DNA of 64,000 bases, taken from Torymus aiolomorphi. Its lineage: Eukaryota > Arthropoda > Insecta > Hymenoptera > Torymidae. Of this stretch, positions 30,818 through 42,250 are shown one piece after another. The DNA lies in assembly GCA_036365515.1 (NCBI GenBank), contig CM070874.1:95886942-95950941 (forward strand), in the 5' to 3' direction. Position 1 is the first letter of the stretch; each line of letters begins with the position of its first letter. The notes under the pieces are model-generated. The model searched no databases, was not told where the DNA came from, and was given only the letters and a program-made list of their open reading frames with translations. The position numbers and the translations under genes are program-made.

Positions 30818-32818
30818 CTCGTAAAGCAGAAATCAAATGCTTGGAGTATTCCGAGAAGACGGCTAAAGTTGTGTGGATATCGAAGATTTCGCCGGTTCCA
30901 GTGCGACTTAAATGTCACAGACCGGCAAGTCCGCTGATCATCGGCGGTGAGGCGATGCGACCTGGTGAGTATCCTCACCTTGCAGTGCTGGGGAAAGCGC
31001 TGGATGAGGCCAGAACAGAGTACTTCTGCGCCGGCAGCCTCATCTCGGAGCGCTGGATCCTTACGGCAGCACACTGCTGCACGCACGGGGCCAGCGGCCC
31101 ACCCACCGTGGTTCTTTTGGGTAGCAGTAAAGCCCACGAAATTGTGAGTCATATTACGCTCTGGTGTCAGTGATATTGATTTAGTACGTTTGCAATAACT
31201 TCGTTTGATATTAAAAAAAAAAATTTATTTTGTAAAAAAAGGAGTAGCAATAATTAGGTATAAGTCGATTTTTTAATAATCGACATTAAATCCACGTGGG
31301 CTTATTAATTATTTATTCCTCGATATTTATATTAAGATTTGATAAGTGTGAGAAAAACGCATATCTAATTGGACCAAACAATAGTTGACCTTACGAAACT
31401 AGTTATGACATCACTGATATAATATGTACTAGTTTATGCCCCGTTATGAAACGTTCAAAATACAAAAAGTACCGTTTCCATAAGAATCCTAAAATAATAC
31501 CTTTGTATTTACTTAAAAAAATGAATTTTAAATATTCTACAAATAATATTTATAGATATATGATATAATACAAACTAGTAAGTAGCTAACATTGAACGCA
31601 TAACATTTTTTGCTTAAAATACCACGATGGAAATGGAAAATGTATATAAATACACTGAGAGAAATGTTGTAAGAAAATTTTCTATAAACATAAAAAGAAT
31701 TACTATATTCGATAGTAAATGTGAGACAGACACAAATTTTCATGAAATTTACTACAATTTATAATACATTGAAAAAAAAAATATTGTATGTTCAAGGAAA
31801 TCTTAGTTGTTTCAACTAAAATTTAGTTAAAACAAGTAATATTTACTTGAAACAAAGTCCGATTTTCTTGAACACACAACATTTTTTTTCAGTGATAAAA
31901 ATTGCTATCAATATAATAAAAATTACAAAATAATAGCAGGTTTAACTATAAATTGTAGTAAATTTCATGGAAATTTGAGTCTGTCCCACGGTTACTATGG
32001 AATATAGTAATTTTTCCTACATCACTATTCTCCGTGTATAAAAACATGTATTTACATTTATTAAATTCCATCATTTATGATATCAAAATAAAATATATAT
32101 TTTTATAAATAAACATAAGTTTCTGTAATAAAACATATATAAATGTTAATAAATATAAATAATTGTAAATTCATGTTTCAATTACGACCTTTATATACAC
32201 ACTTGTTTGCATTTATATACGTTTTATTGCAGAAATTTACACTTCTTTACATTTCTATACATTCTCGATTTCCACCAGGATATAACTTGTTCTTTTCAGA
32301 ACGAACGAAACTCAGGACAGCAAATCTCGATCACGAAAATCCAGCTACACCCGCGCTACAGTCCACCCCAGCTCTACCATGACCTAGCACTCCTCGAGCT
32401 CTCCCGATCCGTCGTTTTCACGGACAGCATTAAACCCGCCTGCCTCCACTTCCTCCTCGACCCTTCTCTTCTCCCTAGACGGCTCTGGGCCAGTGGCTGG
32501 GGCGGTTCCTCGGATCTCTCCATCATCTTGTTACACCCGATAGTCCCCGAGCGTTGTCGTCGGCTATACGACAAAGAAGCGTTGCAGCTGCCTCGGGGTA
32601 TCGATGCCGAGACGCAGCTGTGCGCCGAGAGCAGTAAGGGCGACACGTGCTCGGGTGATTCTGGCGCGCCTTTGCAGATGCGCCATCCACTGGGCTGCCT
32701 CTCGGAGGTCGTTGCTGTCACGAGCTTCGGGCTGCCGTGTCACGCTATGATACCCGGGGTCTATACCAAGGTTGCACCTTATGTTAGTTGGATTGAAGAG
32801 ATCGCCTGGCCCGATTAA
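30818..32818 (+). CDS. Trypsin-like serine protease (chymotrypsin fold), 5' exon missing
   Basis: Secreted-type S1 protease. Exons: 30818-31143 and 32300-32818 (stop). A short N-terminal part has C-x(25-30)-C before the activation site PLIIGGEAMRPGEYPH. This is the layout of insect snake/easter-type proteases, where Cys links the light chain, but no clip domain is visible. The catalytic triad is complete: His in LTAAHC (codon 31072), Asp in YHDLALLEL (32381) and Ser in GDSGAP (32660). Asp at the S1 base (codon 32642, DTCSGDSG) predicts cleavage after Lys/Arg. The usual GDSGGP has Ala at the second Gly. The loop between His and Asp is short. No in-frame ATG precedes 30818, so a signal-peptide exon must lie upstream. 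The intron 31144-32299 holds nested MITEs. Confidence 0.88.
31653..32036. mobile_element. Foldback MITE in the protease intron, with a nested second one
   Basis: Ends cactgagagaaatg and the reverse complement of cactattctccgtg, flanked by TA on both sides. Arms of about 120 bp pair imperfectly (tgaaatttactacaatttat and mirror; gttactatggaatatagtaa against ttactatattcgatag). Inside, 31767-31894 is a second palindrome with ends cattgaaaaaaaa and ttttttttcagtg and arms including tgttcaaggaaatc and gattttcttgaacac. Confidence 0.7.
32180..32280. repeat. Phased 10-bp array and end motif at the protease intron acceptor
   Basis: Units atttatatac, gttttattgc, agaaatttac, acttctttac and atttctatac follow at 10-bp spacing up to 32260, then cgatttccaccagg, which resembles the terminus of the foldback at 17449-17609. 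The exon 2 acceptor is only about 20 bp further on. Probably a partial element of the 10-bp family. Confidence 0.45.
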
Positions 32819-33888
32819 GAAAATTAACAAATACATTATCGAAATAATGGAATATTATACGTCTATGAAAATAAAATAATAGGAAGGATGTTTTGGAATT
32901 CATCCTTGCCACAATCAAGATTTTAGTTGGTTATGAAACAACGTGCATTCAATAACTAAGTTTTAAATGCCTTGTATTACTTGATAATTATTTAAACTAT
33001 TTTATCTTTATAATTATATTTTATTAGAGATCAAGCGTGATGATTGTTTACTCCTTTTTTTGGGTTTGACAAAAAATAAAGGTATCAAATAAAGTTTATT
33101 TTTCATCAGGATGAAAAATAAGTTTACTCCATATACCGGTTTTTAATCTCACAAAAACCATCTTAAAAGTAATTATGGGTTATCTTTACGTTGCTATATA
33201 ACTACAATATCCGTTAGTTGGCGGCTATTTAATTATAATTTTAACACTGGATTAAATGTCATTTTGATTACACTTTTTTCTTTAATATAATTATTACTCT
33301 AGTAAAAGTGTATATATTAATAAAGAATTTATTTACATGTATAAATAATTTAAATAGAGTATTTTTGAGCTTGACCATGACAAGCAAATCGTAATATATA
33401 ATGTAATTAATTTAATATAATAATTAAAATTCTTTTTACAATTTATAAAACACTATTATATCCATAATACTGCAAGCGTCGTGTTTCTCAATGTACTCCA
33501 TTCCGAACGTGCAGCAATACACGTAGCTCACGAATGGCGAGTCTAGCGCTTGGAGCCACGGCTGTATAGCACTTATATGACTGAATTGAAATCTTACACA
33601 CAACGAACACGGGAACATCGTAACAAACCACACGATTTGCTCTTATACAAACACACTTGCATTCGTTTCAATATATGCGCGAGAGCATAATCGAATGATA
33701 TATAAGTAGGACGTATACATCGAATAACATCACCATATAATCAGTCCAACACAGTCTCATTTACGACAACATCGGTACACATTAGCGCCCGTTCTCTTTC
33801 TCTCTCCCTCATATAGTCTCGCACAGCGCGCCTGCCTGAGTTCGTACGCGCACACACGTATACGAACGTCGCCTACTTTTACATTTAC
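32819..33888. other. Spacer between the protease and MTHFR genes
   Basis: AT-rich 3' flank with AATAAA near 32868 for the protease. From about 33780 the GC content rises toward the MTHFR start. A small palindrome built on ttatttttcatcaggatgaa lies near 33098-33120. No further gene is seen. Confidence 0.5.
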
Positions 33889-36483
33889 ATGTGCGTCTGG
33901 GGCGTCTGGACCGTGACGAGAGCAGTCGGCGGACGAGCAGCGCGGCGCAGTCTTGAGACTGCTTACAAGTGCAGCAGTAGTCGAGGCATGAGGAACCGTG
34001 TGCTCGGCGACGACGCCAACCTCGAGGACGCGGACGCCTCATCGTTGTCGCAAAACGACGAGCTACTAGGCGTCCATGAAAGAAGAGGGGAGCCCGTGCA
34101 CTTGGGAAAAGTCATCCAGGAGAAGATAGAAAAAGGAGAAAAGTTCTGTAGTTACGAGCTCTTTCCGACGAACAAGTTGACTGCTTATCAAAGGTGCGTG
34201 TCGTAAGAATTTAACATTTTTTTATTCACATGATTCTTTCGTTGGTTTTAATATTTGACAACGTACCGCAAGTAAATTATGAGGAAACTCTTGTAACAGT
34301 GATTATTATTTTTGTTCGTTTTATTGGTCCAAGTGTTCCAAAATGCAATTTGAAACTTTTTTTTTTATTAAATCATTTAAAAAACATTTAAAATTAGTTG
34401 TAGATGTAATAAGTATTTGTATATCAGAAGTCAGTGTGCTGTAGATTTTATCTAATGTGTATAGTATACCAAACTTTCTCTTAAAGAAAGTAAAAACGAG
34501 AATAAATCAATGTTTCACTGTAAATAATACAACTTTAAACGAAACCGGTATCTGTTATTATAATAAGAGCATCGCATAAACTAGAGTGCAGTACGTTTGT
34601 GACTATATATCCAATGGTGAAAAAAATTATTTAATGCATGATAATATAACACCGAAAGTTATCTAATGGTAGCTTTCCGACTTCCGACCACATCATGCAA
34701 TATTATGGATTTTACTAAAACACATCAGGATGTCATTTTTCGAGCTAAAAAATGAGCCCCTGATTTAGAATTTTCTTCATTAGACTCTAGATACAAAGAT
34801 AGAGTAGTTTTTCGAAATATGTGGGGAAAATAAGTGTCCACGGAGACTAATAACTACAATAGAAAATAAACAGAAAGTAGTAAAAAAAGCTTTAATTTAA
34901 GTTTTCTCGTTTGAAAATATTAATTCTTCAGGACGTTATAAGCAAATATCAAAAACAGCGTAAGACAATGGTTAAAAATATCACCCATAAAATCGTTAAG
35001 AAAAGGACCGAGATTTTGAACTATTTTTTTACCGTACGCTGTTTTTTATTGCTTATAACTTCCTGAAGAATTAATATTTTTAAATGAATTAAAGTTTTCA
35101 CTTTCTGTTTATTTTTTCTTGATTATTTCGTCATTTTTAACTATCAAGTAACTTGGGTTTCCATAAACACCGATTTTTCCTAGATATTGCGAAAAATTGC
35201 TCTATCTTTGTCCTTAGAGCTCAATGAACAAAATTCTAAAACAGGGGTTAATTTTTTTGCTCAAACAATGACATCTTGATGTTGTAGCCAAACCCATGAT
35301 CCTGAGAGGTGAACCGCTCTCCTTGTTAGTACACCATTTAATATAACATATCATCGCGTTTTTAAATTAAAAAATCTAACTAAATATATTTTGTCAAAAT
35401 AAGATTCTTCAATGAAACACGAACATGCTCACCTATATTTTACGCCCTTACGTGGCACGAGGAGACGGCAACTCCAGAGGAGCGATTTCCGTCGCTGAAG
35501 GCCGTCGAAAACTTTCCCCAAAACACGATGCTGCATCTCACCGCCAAGGGTTTAACGCGCGCCGAAGTCGAGACGATATTGAATCGAGCGCTGGAGCTTG
35601 GAATTATTAATATTTTCGCGCTTCAAGGCGGTATAATCATTGTCATAGAATTATAATTCAATTCCTGCTTACTTTGGTTATTTCAATTTTATAATAAATA
35701 TTTTCGATGTTTCACCGTCATGCATTATCCTAACAGATGCCGGTTCAGAGCACGGAGATTTCCAGCACGCATCAGATCTAGTAACTTTCATCAGGCAACG
35801 TTTCCGACAGAAATTTTGCATTTGCGTTGCCGGATATCCGGAAATGCACCCAAAATCTGATTCAAAAGCTCAAGATCTTCTTTATCTGAAAACTAAGGTT
35901 GGCATCATTCCACCGTCATTATTTTAATTTTTTAATCACAATAATTAGTAAATATCGTTTCACAGGTTGATGCAGGAGCCGATTTTATCATAACGCAGTT
36001 TTTCTTCGAATCTCGTCTTTATATTCAATTTGTTAAAGACTGCAGAGTTCTTGGGATAACCGTTCCCATAATTCCCGGCATATTTCCCTTTGTAAGTTCG
36101 CGACTGCTTTTCCGAATGACAAAGGTCTGTCATGCGAGTATTCCACCATTGATGCGAAAACGTTTGGAGGAAATGGGAGACGACGACAACGCTGTCAGGA
36201 ATTTTGGAGTGGATCTGAGTGTAACGCTAATAAAGGATATCCGAGAAAGTGGCCTTTTCAATGGTTATCATTTATACACATTGAATAGGTATATGTTCTT
36301 ATTTACCAGAATGCCTTATTAATAATAAATCATTGCAAATTTTATATTCTCAATATATTAATATAACTTGTTTCTTTTCATTTTAGGCCATTTTCAGCTG
36401 TAGAAGTCTATCGTCAACTCGACGTTAACGAATCAGCAATAGATATAATGAATGAACTCAAGACTGCCAATAGTGTTCGATAA
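33889..36483 (+). CDS. MTHFR: Methylenetetrahydrofolate reductase, catalytic domain only
   Basis: FAD enzyme that reduces 5,10-methylene-THF to 5-methyl-THF in the cytosol, feeding methionine synthesis. Exons: to 34193, 35404-35630, 35737-35897, 35966-36288, 36387-36483. The start is either ATG 33889 (370 aa) or ATG 33988, MRNRVLGDD (337 aa); the second gives a length close to the catalytic domain alone. Motifs: CSYELFPTN with the catalytic Glu (codon 34156), YALTWHEETATPEERFPS, TMLHLTAKGL, NIFALQGDAG (usual LRGD), CVAGYPEMHP, AGADFIITQFFFE, IPGIFPF, DDDNAVRNFGVDLS and HLYTLNRPFSAVEVYRQL. A stop follows at 36481, so the SAM-binding regulatory domain of the ~650-aa vertebrate enzyme is absent. 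Arg to Gln in the LRGD motif is unusual; the Asp is retained. Confidence 0.85.
34715..35300. repeat. Long foldback element in MTHFR intron 1, about 580 bp
   Basis: The left arm (34729 onward: acacatcaggatgtcattt, gatacaaagatagagtag, acttaatt...) and right arm (to about 35284: gctctatctttgtcctt, aatgacatcttgatgttgt) pair over some 270 bp with mismatches. The centre is near 35000. Non-coding; probably a MITE. Confidence 0.7.
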
Positions 36484-37285
36484 TTTTTTTAAATAAATTA
36501 TTTTTATACAAACTTATATAATTTATTATTATTGAAATACTTATTTTTAAGATGATAAAATTAAATCTACATGTATTTGTTTTGAAAGTTTTGATAAATT
36601 GAGAAACTATGTTTAATTAATGAAAGTTGTGATAAATAATTATTTTATAATAATTATAATAAAAAATGTTAGTTGGGGTAAAAAAAGATAGCGCAAATAT
36701 ATAATTGTTAACCTCCCATGTTCATAAGATATTTAACGTTGCTATGACTAGCACGTGCGTATAAGAGAGCACACTGACTAAAGTAGTAGACGTTCGCGCG
36801 CATTTTTATCTAAAAAAACGTGTTTCCGCGCCTTTTTCAAAGCCGCACATGCAGAGTGCATAGCCGTTCGATCGTCGATCGATAGATCGAAGCCGGCATT
36901 ATTCAAATTTCCGTGGAAAAAAAAGTACATTGATTAGGGTTTTGTATAACACGCAATGGATAAATATCTATCTAATTTTTGTTATATCCAAAATTATATA
37001 CGTATAGTTTTAATTTGTCAGTATAAATAAATAAATAAACATATAAAAATAATAATGTATATTACGTGCCTGAAGAGTTCTTACGAGTCTATGACAGTAT
37101 GGTAAGTTTTCATACTTGTTTTGGTTAGACACACTGCACAATTGGTTTTTTACGTTAATTCATGTATTTGCCTAATTAATTTATAAAATATACTTTTCTT
37201 CATATTATTGTATAGAGAAGACAGAAAACAGACCAGTATGCCCAAAGCCCTAAACGCATCGAGTGCGAAAATAGTTCCACATTCT
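36484..37285. other. AT-rich spacer after MTHFR
   Basis: Presumed MTHFR 3' UTR, then intergenic sequence with small palindromes (gatcgtcgatcgatagatcga near 36870). No gene is seen. Confidence 0.5.
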
Positions 37286-37289
37286 CGTT

Positions 37290-37477
37290 CGATATGTAAG
37301 GGAGAATGTACATAAGCACTGCGCTACGCTGAGCTACGTTACGCTACGCTGTCGCATTGATTACTTGTAGACCACGTCGCTGATTGGCTAACATTTAAAT
37401 ATTAGCCAATCAACGACGAGGTCTACAAGTAATCAATGCGACAGCGTAGCGCAGCGCTTATGTACATTCTCCCTAAG
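37290..37477. repeat. Palindromic element E, about 185 bp
   Basis: The left arm agggagaatgtacataagc with gcattgattacttgtagacc and tgattggctaa is mirrored on the right to agggagaatgtacataagc again. The loop is catttaaata near 37388. A short insertion of ctgagctacgttacgctac-type repeats unbalances the left arm. First of three adjacent palindromes before ISWI. Confidence 0.8.
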
Positions 37478-37504
37478 CTGTGTTCCGAAATTCATTTTCA
37501 TCTT

Positions 37505-37663
37505 AGGGTGCGATCTCATGGTGTTCCGAAAAATTAGACGGAACCATTTAAGCCTGTGAGAGCGAGAGAGACATTCACGGAAGAACCTCTCGCTCGCACT
37601 CACGGGCTTAAATGGTTGTCTAATTTTTCGGAACGCCATGGGATTTGGGATTGCACCCTTACA
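37505..37663. repeat. Palindromic element F, about 158 bp
   Basis: Left arm agggtgcgatctcatgg, gttccgaaaaattagac and aaccatttaagcctgtgag; right arm the reverse complement, ending gggattgcaccct. The loop is near 37580. Confidence 0.8.
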
Positions 37664-37785
37664 TTTGGCAACGTCGGCAACAGCTGATACAGCTGAACTC
37701 CTGTAACTAAATCACACAACCGTAAAATTAGTGTTCGACAACTGTCCTCGACCGTCAAAAACCGACAACGTTGCCAAATGTAATA
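37660..37785. repeat. Palindromic element G, about 125 bp
   Basis: Terminal arms ttacatttggcaacgtcgg and ccgacaacgttgccaaatgtaa, with a non-paired centre including the palindromic agctgatacagct. It overlaps or abuts element F with no spacer. Confidence 0.7.
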
Positions 37786-38171
37786 TGAATTTCGAAAAGT
37801 GGCGCGCACGCCGCACGCGGCGACTTATGGAGAATCAAGATGGCGATCGCTTTGGCATCTCGTCGCTCACGCGCCGCCACTCTGCCAGTGCCCAGTCCAC
37901 TGCTCAGAGTCGGGAATATCTCATTGGGCAGCGTGTGAGCACGAGTGCGCGACCCAAGTCGTCGTCCTCGTTGTCGGTACTACCGACGGCTAATTATTCG
38001 TGCGTGTGTTTTTTAAACATTAAGGAAGCCTTAAATTAAACAACATAAGTGAAAGGGTACCCCATCCAAGATTGAATCAAGCGTCTCAACGAGACAAAAG
38101 CAAACGCGGACGCGGCGTCGCCGTTGTTCGTCGTGCCACAGGACAGCTACGTGTGACCGCCACTGAGCAAC
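37786..38171 (+). promoter_or_regulatory. GC-rich 5' region of ISWI
   Basis: GC-rich sequence between the last palindrome and the ISWI ATG at 38172, including gcaagatggcg-like motifs near 37845. It is probably promoter and 5' UTR. Short frames here have no recognisable product. Confidence 0.45.
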
Positions 38172-41100
38172 ATGTCAAAGAACGCGGATGAGAATGCAAG
38201 TGACGCGGGGGAAAACTCCAACGACTCCTCGGCGGAGACGTCCTCGTCGCGTGGCGGTGGTGACTTTGAGACGAAGCTCGAGACCGACCGCAGCAAGCGT
38301 TTCGATTTCTTGCTGAAGCAAACCGAGATCTTCTCGCATTTCATGACCAACCAGGCTAAAGACAAAACGAGTCCGCTGAAGATCAAGCCAGGCAGGCCGC
38401 GAAAGGCACCAGCGGCTGTTGCTGCTGCTGCTGCCGTCGTCGCCCCTCCCGTACCTGCAGATTCCGGCAGCAAGGATCCGGCCGACCACCGACACAGTAA
38501 GACGGAACAAGAAGAAGATGAAGAGTTACTTGCCGCCGATTCCACCGTCACTCCTCCCGTTACGCGTTTCGAGAATTCGCCACCATACATCAAGTCTGGA
38601 GAGCTCAGGGACTACCAGATCAGAGGACTGAACTGGATGATATCGCTCTATGAGAATGGTATCAACGGTATCCTGGCTGATGAGATGGGTCTTGGTAAGC
38701 ACTCGTTGCACTAGTTTCTTAGTTTTTCCAAACCAATAATTTAAATATGTGTAAAGTTAATATTTTGTCTTTACTGTTTATACATCGTATACGATATTTA
38801 CACGCAACTTTGATAAAGTAAAACTATTAAAGATAAAGTTTCAACTTGCAGTTGTATAGTGAAATTTTACTTATTTTGAATAACATTACTATTCTTATCA
38901 GCAGTAGCATGGAATTGACAAGGCAGGTTTTTTAAATGCTGAATTTATTAGCACAAAGATCATGTAAAATAATGTGGATCTACAAGTTTTAGAGACACGT
39001 AAATCCATGTTATTTATGTAATCTTTGGGTGAATAGTCAAAGCATTTTTTAAATTACAAATTTAACTAGGAAATATATTTCAGATCTCTGCTTAATTAGC
39101 TCTAATTTGAAAAAAAAACTTATCACTTATTGGAAACTCTCTTTTATTTTACAGGCAAAACTTTACAAACTATTTCTTTACTTGGCTATATGAAGCACTT
39201 CAGGAGCATTTCTGGACCTCACATTGTTGTAGTTCCAAAAACTACATTAGCCAACTGGATGAATGAATTCAAAAAATGGTGTCCTTCGTTAAGAACTGTT
39301 TTTTTAATTGGTGATTCTGACACAAGAAATGCTTTTATCAGGGATGTGATGTTGCCAGGAGAATGGGATGTTTGTGTAACATCTTATGAAATGGTTTTAA
39401 GAGAAAAATGGGTCTTCAAGAAATTTAATTGGCGTTACATGGTAGTAGATGAGGCTCACAGATTAAAGAATGAAAAATCTAAGCTTTCTGAAATTTTGCG
39501 AGAATGTAAAACCGCTAACAGACTCTTGTTGACTGGTACTCCTCTCCAAAACAACTTACACGAGTTGTGGTCACTTTTGAATTTCCTTCTACCTGATGTA
39601 TTCAACAGTTCAGAAGATTTCGATTCGTGGTTTAACACTAACAGTTTCTTAGGCGACAATACTCTTATTGAAAGACTACATGCTGTACTACGACCATTCT
39701 TGTTACGTAGGTTGAAATCAGAAGTAGAGAAGGGATTAAAGCCAAAGAAGGAAATGAAGGTTTACATAGGTCAGTAAAAATGATCTTTAATTCTAACAAT
39801 AAAACATTCATTAATTCGTTTAAAAAAAAAAAAAACTAATGTATATATTACCTATACAATTTTTTTTTTATTTTAGTAAAGCATAAACTTTTGAATTAGT
39901 TAATAAACTTTCCATAATAAAATAATATTAAATAAAGTTGGTGCATGGGATAAAGTTAACGTTAATTGTGTTTTATAGGTTTAAGTAAAATGCAACGTGA
40001 ATGGTACACAAAAGTTCTTATGAAAGATATCGATATCGTGAATGGAGCCGGAAAGATTGAAAAAATGCGTCTACAGAACATTCTTATGCAGTTGCGCAAA
40101 TGTTGTAACCACCCGTACCTATTCGACGGTGCCGAGCCCGGTCCACCTTATACAACTGATGAGCACCTCGTCTACAACTGTGGTAAAATGGTCATCCTCG
40201 ACAAACTACTTCCAAAGCTTCAGCAGCAAGAATCTCGAGTACTGATTTTCAGCCAGATGACACGTATGTTGGACATCTTGGAAGACTACTGTCACTGGCG
40301 TTGCTATCAGTATTGCCGTTTAGACGGTAATACCGCTCACGAAGACCGTCAGAGACAGATCAATGAGTACAATGCCCCCAGCAGCGAGAAGTTTATTTTC
40401 ATGTTGTCCACCCGTGCCGGTGGTTTGGGTATTAATCTTGCTACCGCAGATGTCGTTATTATTTTCGATTCTGATTGGAATCCTCAAATGGACTTGCAGG
40501 CTATGGATCGTGCTCATCGTATCGGCCAACAAAAACAGGTAATAATATAATTTACGTAACTTTTTTTTTAAATCTATCATTTTTCAAATTATATTTAAAA
40601 ATATTTTTATTATAAACTTTACAAGATTATTTGTATTTTTACTTCAGGTACGAGTATTCCGTTTCATCACTGAGAACACTGTCGAAGAAAAGATTGTCGA
40701 AAGAGCTGAAGTAAAATTGAGGCTGGACAAGCTTGTTATTCAACAAGGTAGACTCGTGGATGCAAAACAAAATGCTCTGAACAAAGACGAGATGTTAAAC
40801 ATTATCCGACACGGTGCAAACGAAGTATTTGCTTCTAAGGATAGTGCTATCACTGATGAAGATATAGACACCATTCTCCAAAAAGGTGAAGAGAAAACTG
40901 AAGAAATGAAACAGAAACTGGAGAGCCTCGGTGAATCGTCTCTTCGAAATTTCACCGTTGATGCGCCGACAGATTCTGTTTATCAATTTGAGGGTCAGGA
41001 TTACAGAGAAAAACAGAAGATTTTGGGCTTAGGAAATTGGATTGAACCTCCAAAGCGTGAGCGAAAAGCTAACTATGCCGTCGACGCATATTTCCGCGAA

Positions 41101-42250
41101 GCACTTCGTGTATCTGAACCAAAAGCTCCAAAAGCACCTAGGCCACCGAAACAACCAATAGTGCAAGACTTTCAGTTCTTCCCACCTAGGCTTTTTGAAC
41201 TTCTTGATCAAGAGATTTACTATTTTAGACAGACAGTTGGCTACAAAGTACCTAAAAACCCAGAATTAGGTAATAAATGAGAAAAGTATTATTATTGTGG
41301 AATTCATTATTAATATGAGTTTTATAATCAATTTTGATAATATAACAAACAATCTTTCATTCAGGTTCGGATGCAGCGAGGATTCAAAAAGAAGAACAAC
41401 GTAAAATTGATGAAGCTCAGCCTCTTAGCGACGAAGAAGTTGCTGAAAAAGAAAAACTTCTCACCCAAGGTTTTACTAATTGGACCAAACGTGATTTTAA
41501 TCAATTTATTAAGGCAAATGAAAAATACGGACGCGATGACATAGAAAATATTGCCAAAGAAGTCGAAGGTAAAACTCCCGAAGAAGTTATGGAGTATTCT
41601 GCCGTTTTCTGGGAGCGTTGTCACGAACTTCAAGATATCGACCGCGTGATGGCACAAATCGAGCGTGGTGAAGCAAAAATTCAGCGCCGGGCTGGAATCA
41701 AGAAAGCATTAGACGCAAAAATGGCTAGGTATCGGGCACCTTTCCACCAGCTTAGAATAGCTTATGGTACAAATAAGGGCAAGAATTATACCGAAGAAGA
41801 AGACAGATTCCTCGTGTGCATGCTGCATAAATTAGGTAAAAGTTTCATAAAAGTTATTTACTTTCAAGTTCTATTTAAATCACGAAAATAATATGTGCCA
41901 TTGCTAAAAAATATTTTATATAATGAGAAAAATGTTTGCTAATTATTATATTGAAACTCATATCATTTTTAGGTTTTGATAAAGAAAACGTATATGAAGA
42001 GTTGAGAGCAACAGTACGCTCTGCGCCACAGTTCCGATTCGACTGGTTCGTAAAGTCGCGCACAGCGCTGGAATTGCAACGTAGATGTAACACGTTGATT
42101 ACTCTGATCGAGAGGGAAAATCAGGAACTAGAAGAGCGTGAAAGGCAGGAAAGAAAGAAGAAAGGAGGTGGTAGCGTTGGTACGAAACCTACTTCAAAGC
42201 GTAAAGTTGAGAATTTGCCGGCTCCCCAGCCCAGAAAGAAGAAGAAGTAA
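38172..42250 (+). CDS. Iswi: ISWI chromatin-remodelling ATPase (SMARCA5/SNF2H homologue)
   Basis: Nuclear ATP-dependent nucleosome-spacing motor of the NURF, ACF and CHRAC complexes. Six exons: 38172-38694, 39155-39769, 39979-40538, 40648-41269, 41365-41835, 41973-42250 (1022 aa; fly ISWI about 1027). The N-terminus has the AutoN-like [19 protein letters not shown], a GRPRK AT-hook-like motif with an Ala run, and an acidic EEDEELL stretch. The ATPase follows: [23 protein letters not shown] (split by intron 1), [44 protein letters not shown] and DRAHRIGQ. The C-terminal HAND-SANT-SLIDE module shows [20 protein letters not shown] and [16 protein letters not shown]. It ends in a basic PRKKKK. 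All helicase motifs are intact and all introns keep frame. Confidence 0.97.

Noticed and set aside
37731..38039. 102-codon frame before ISWI
   Set aside because: It starts inside palindrome G and runs through GC-rich 5' sequence; no recognisable product. A uORF-type role cannot be excluded.
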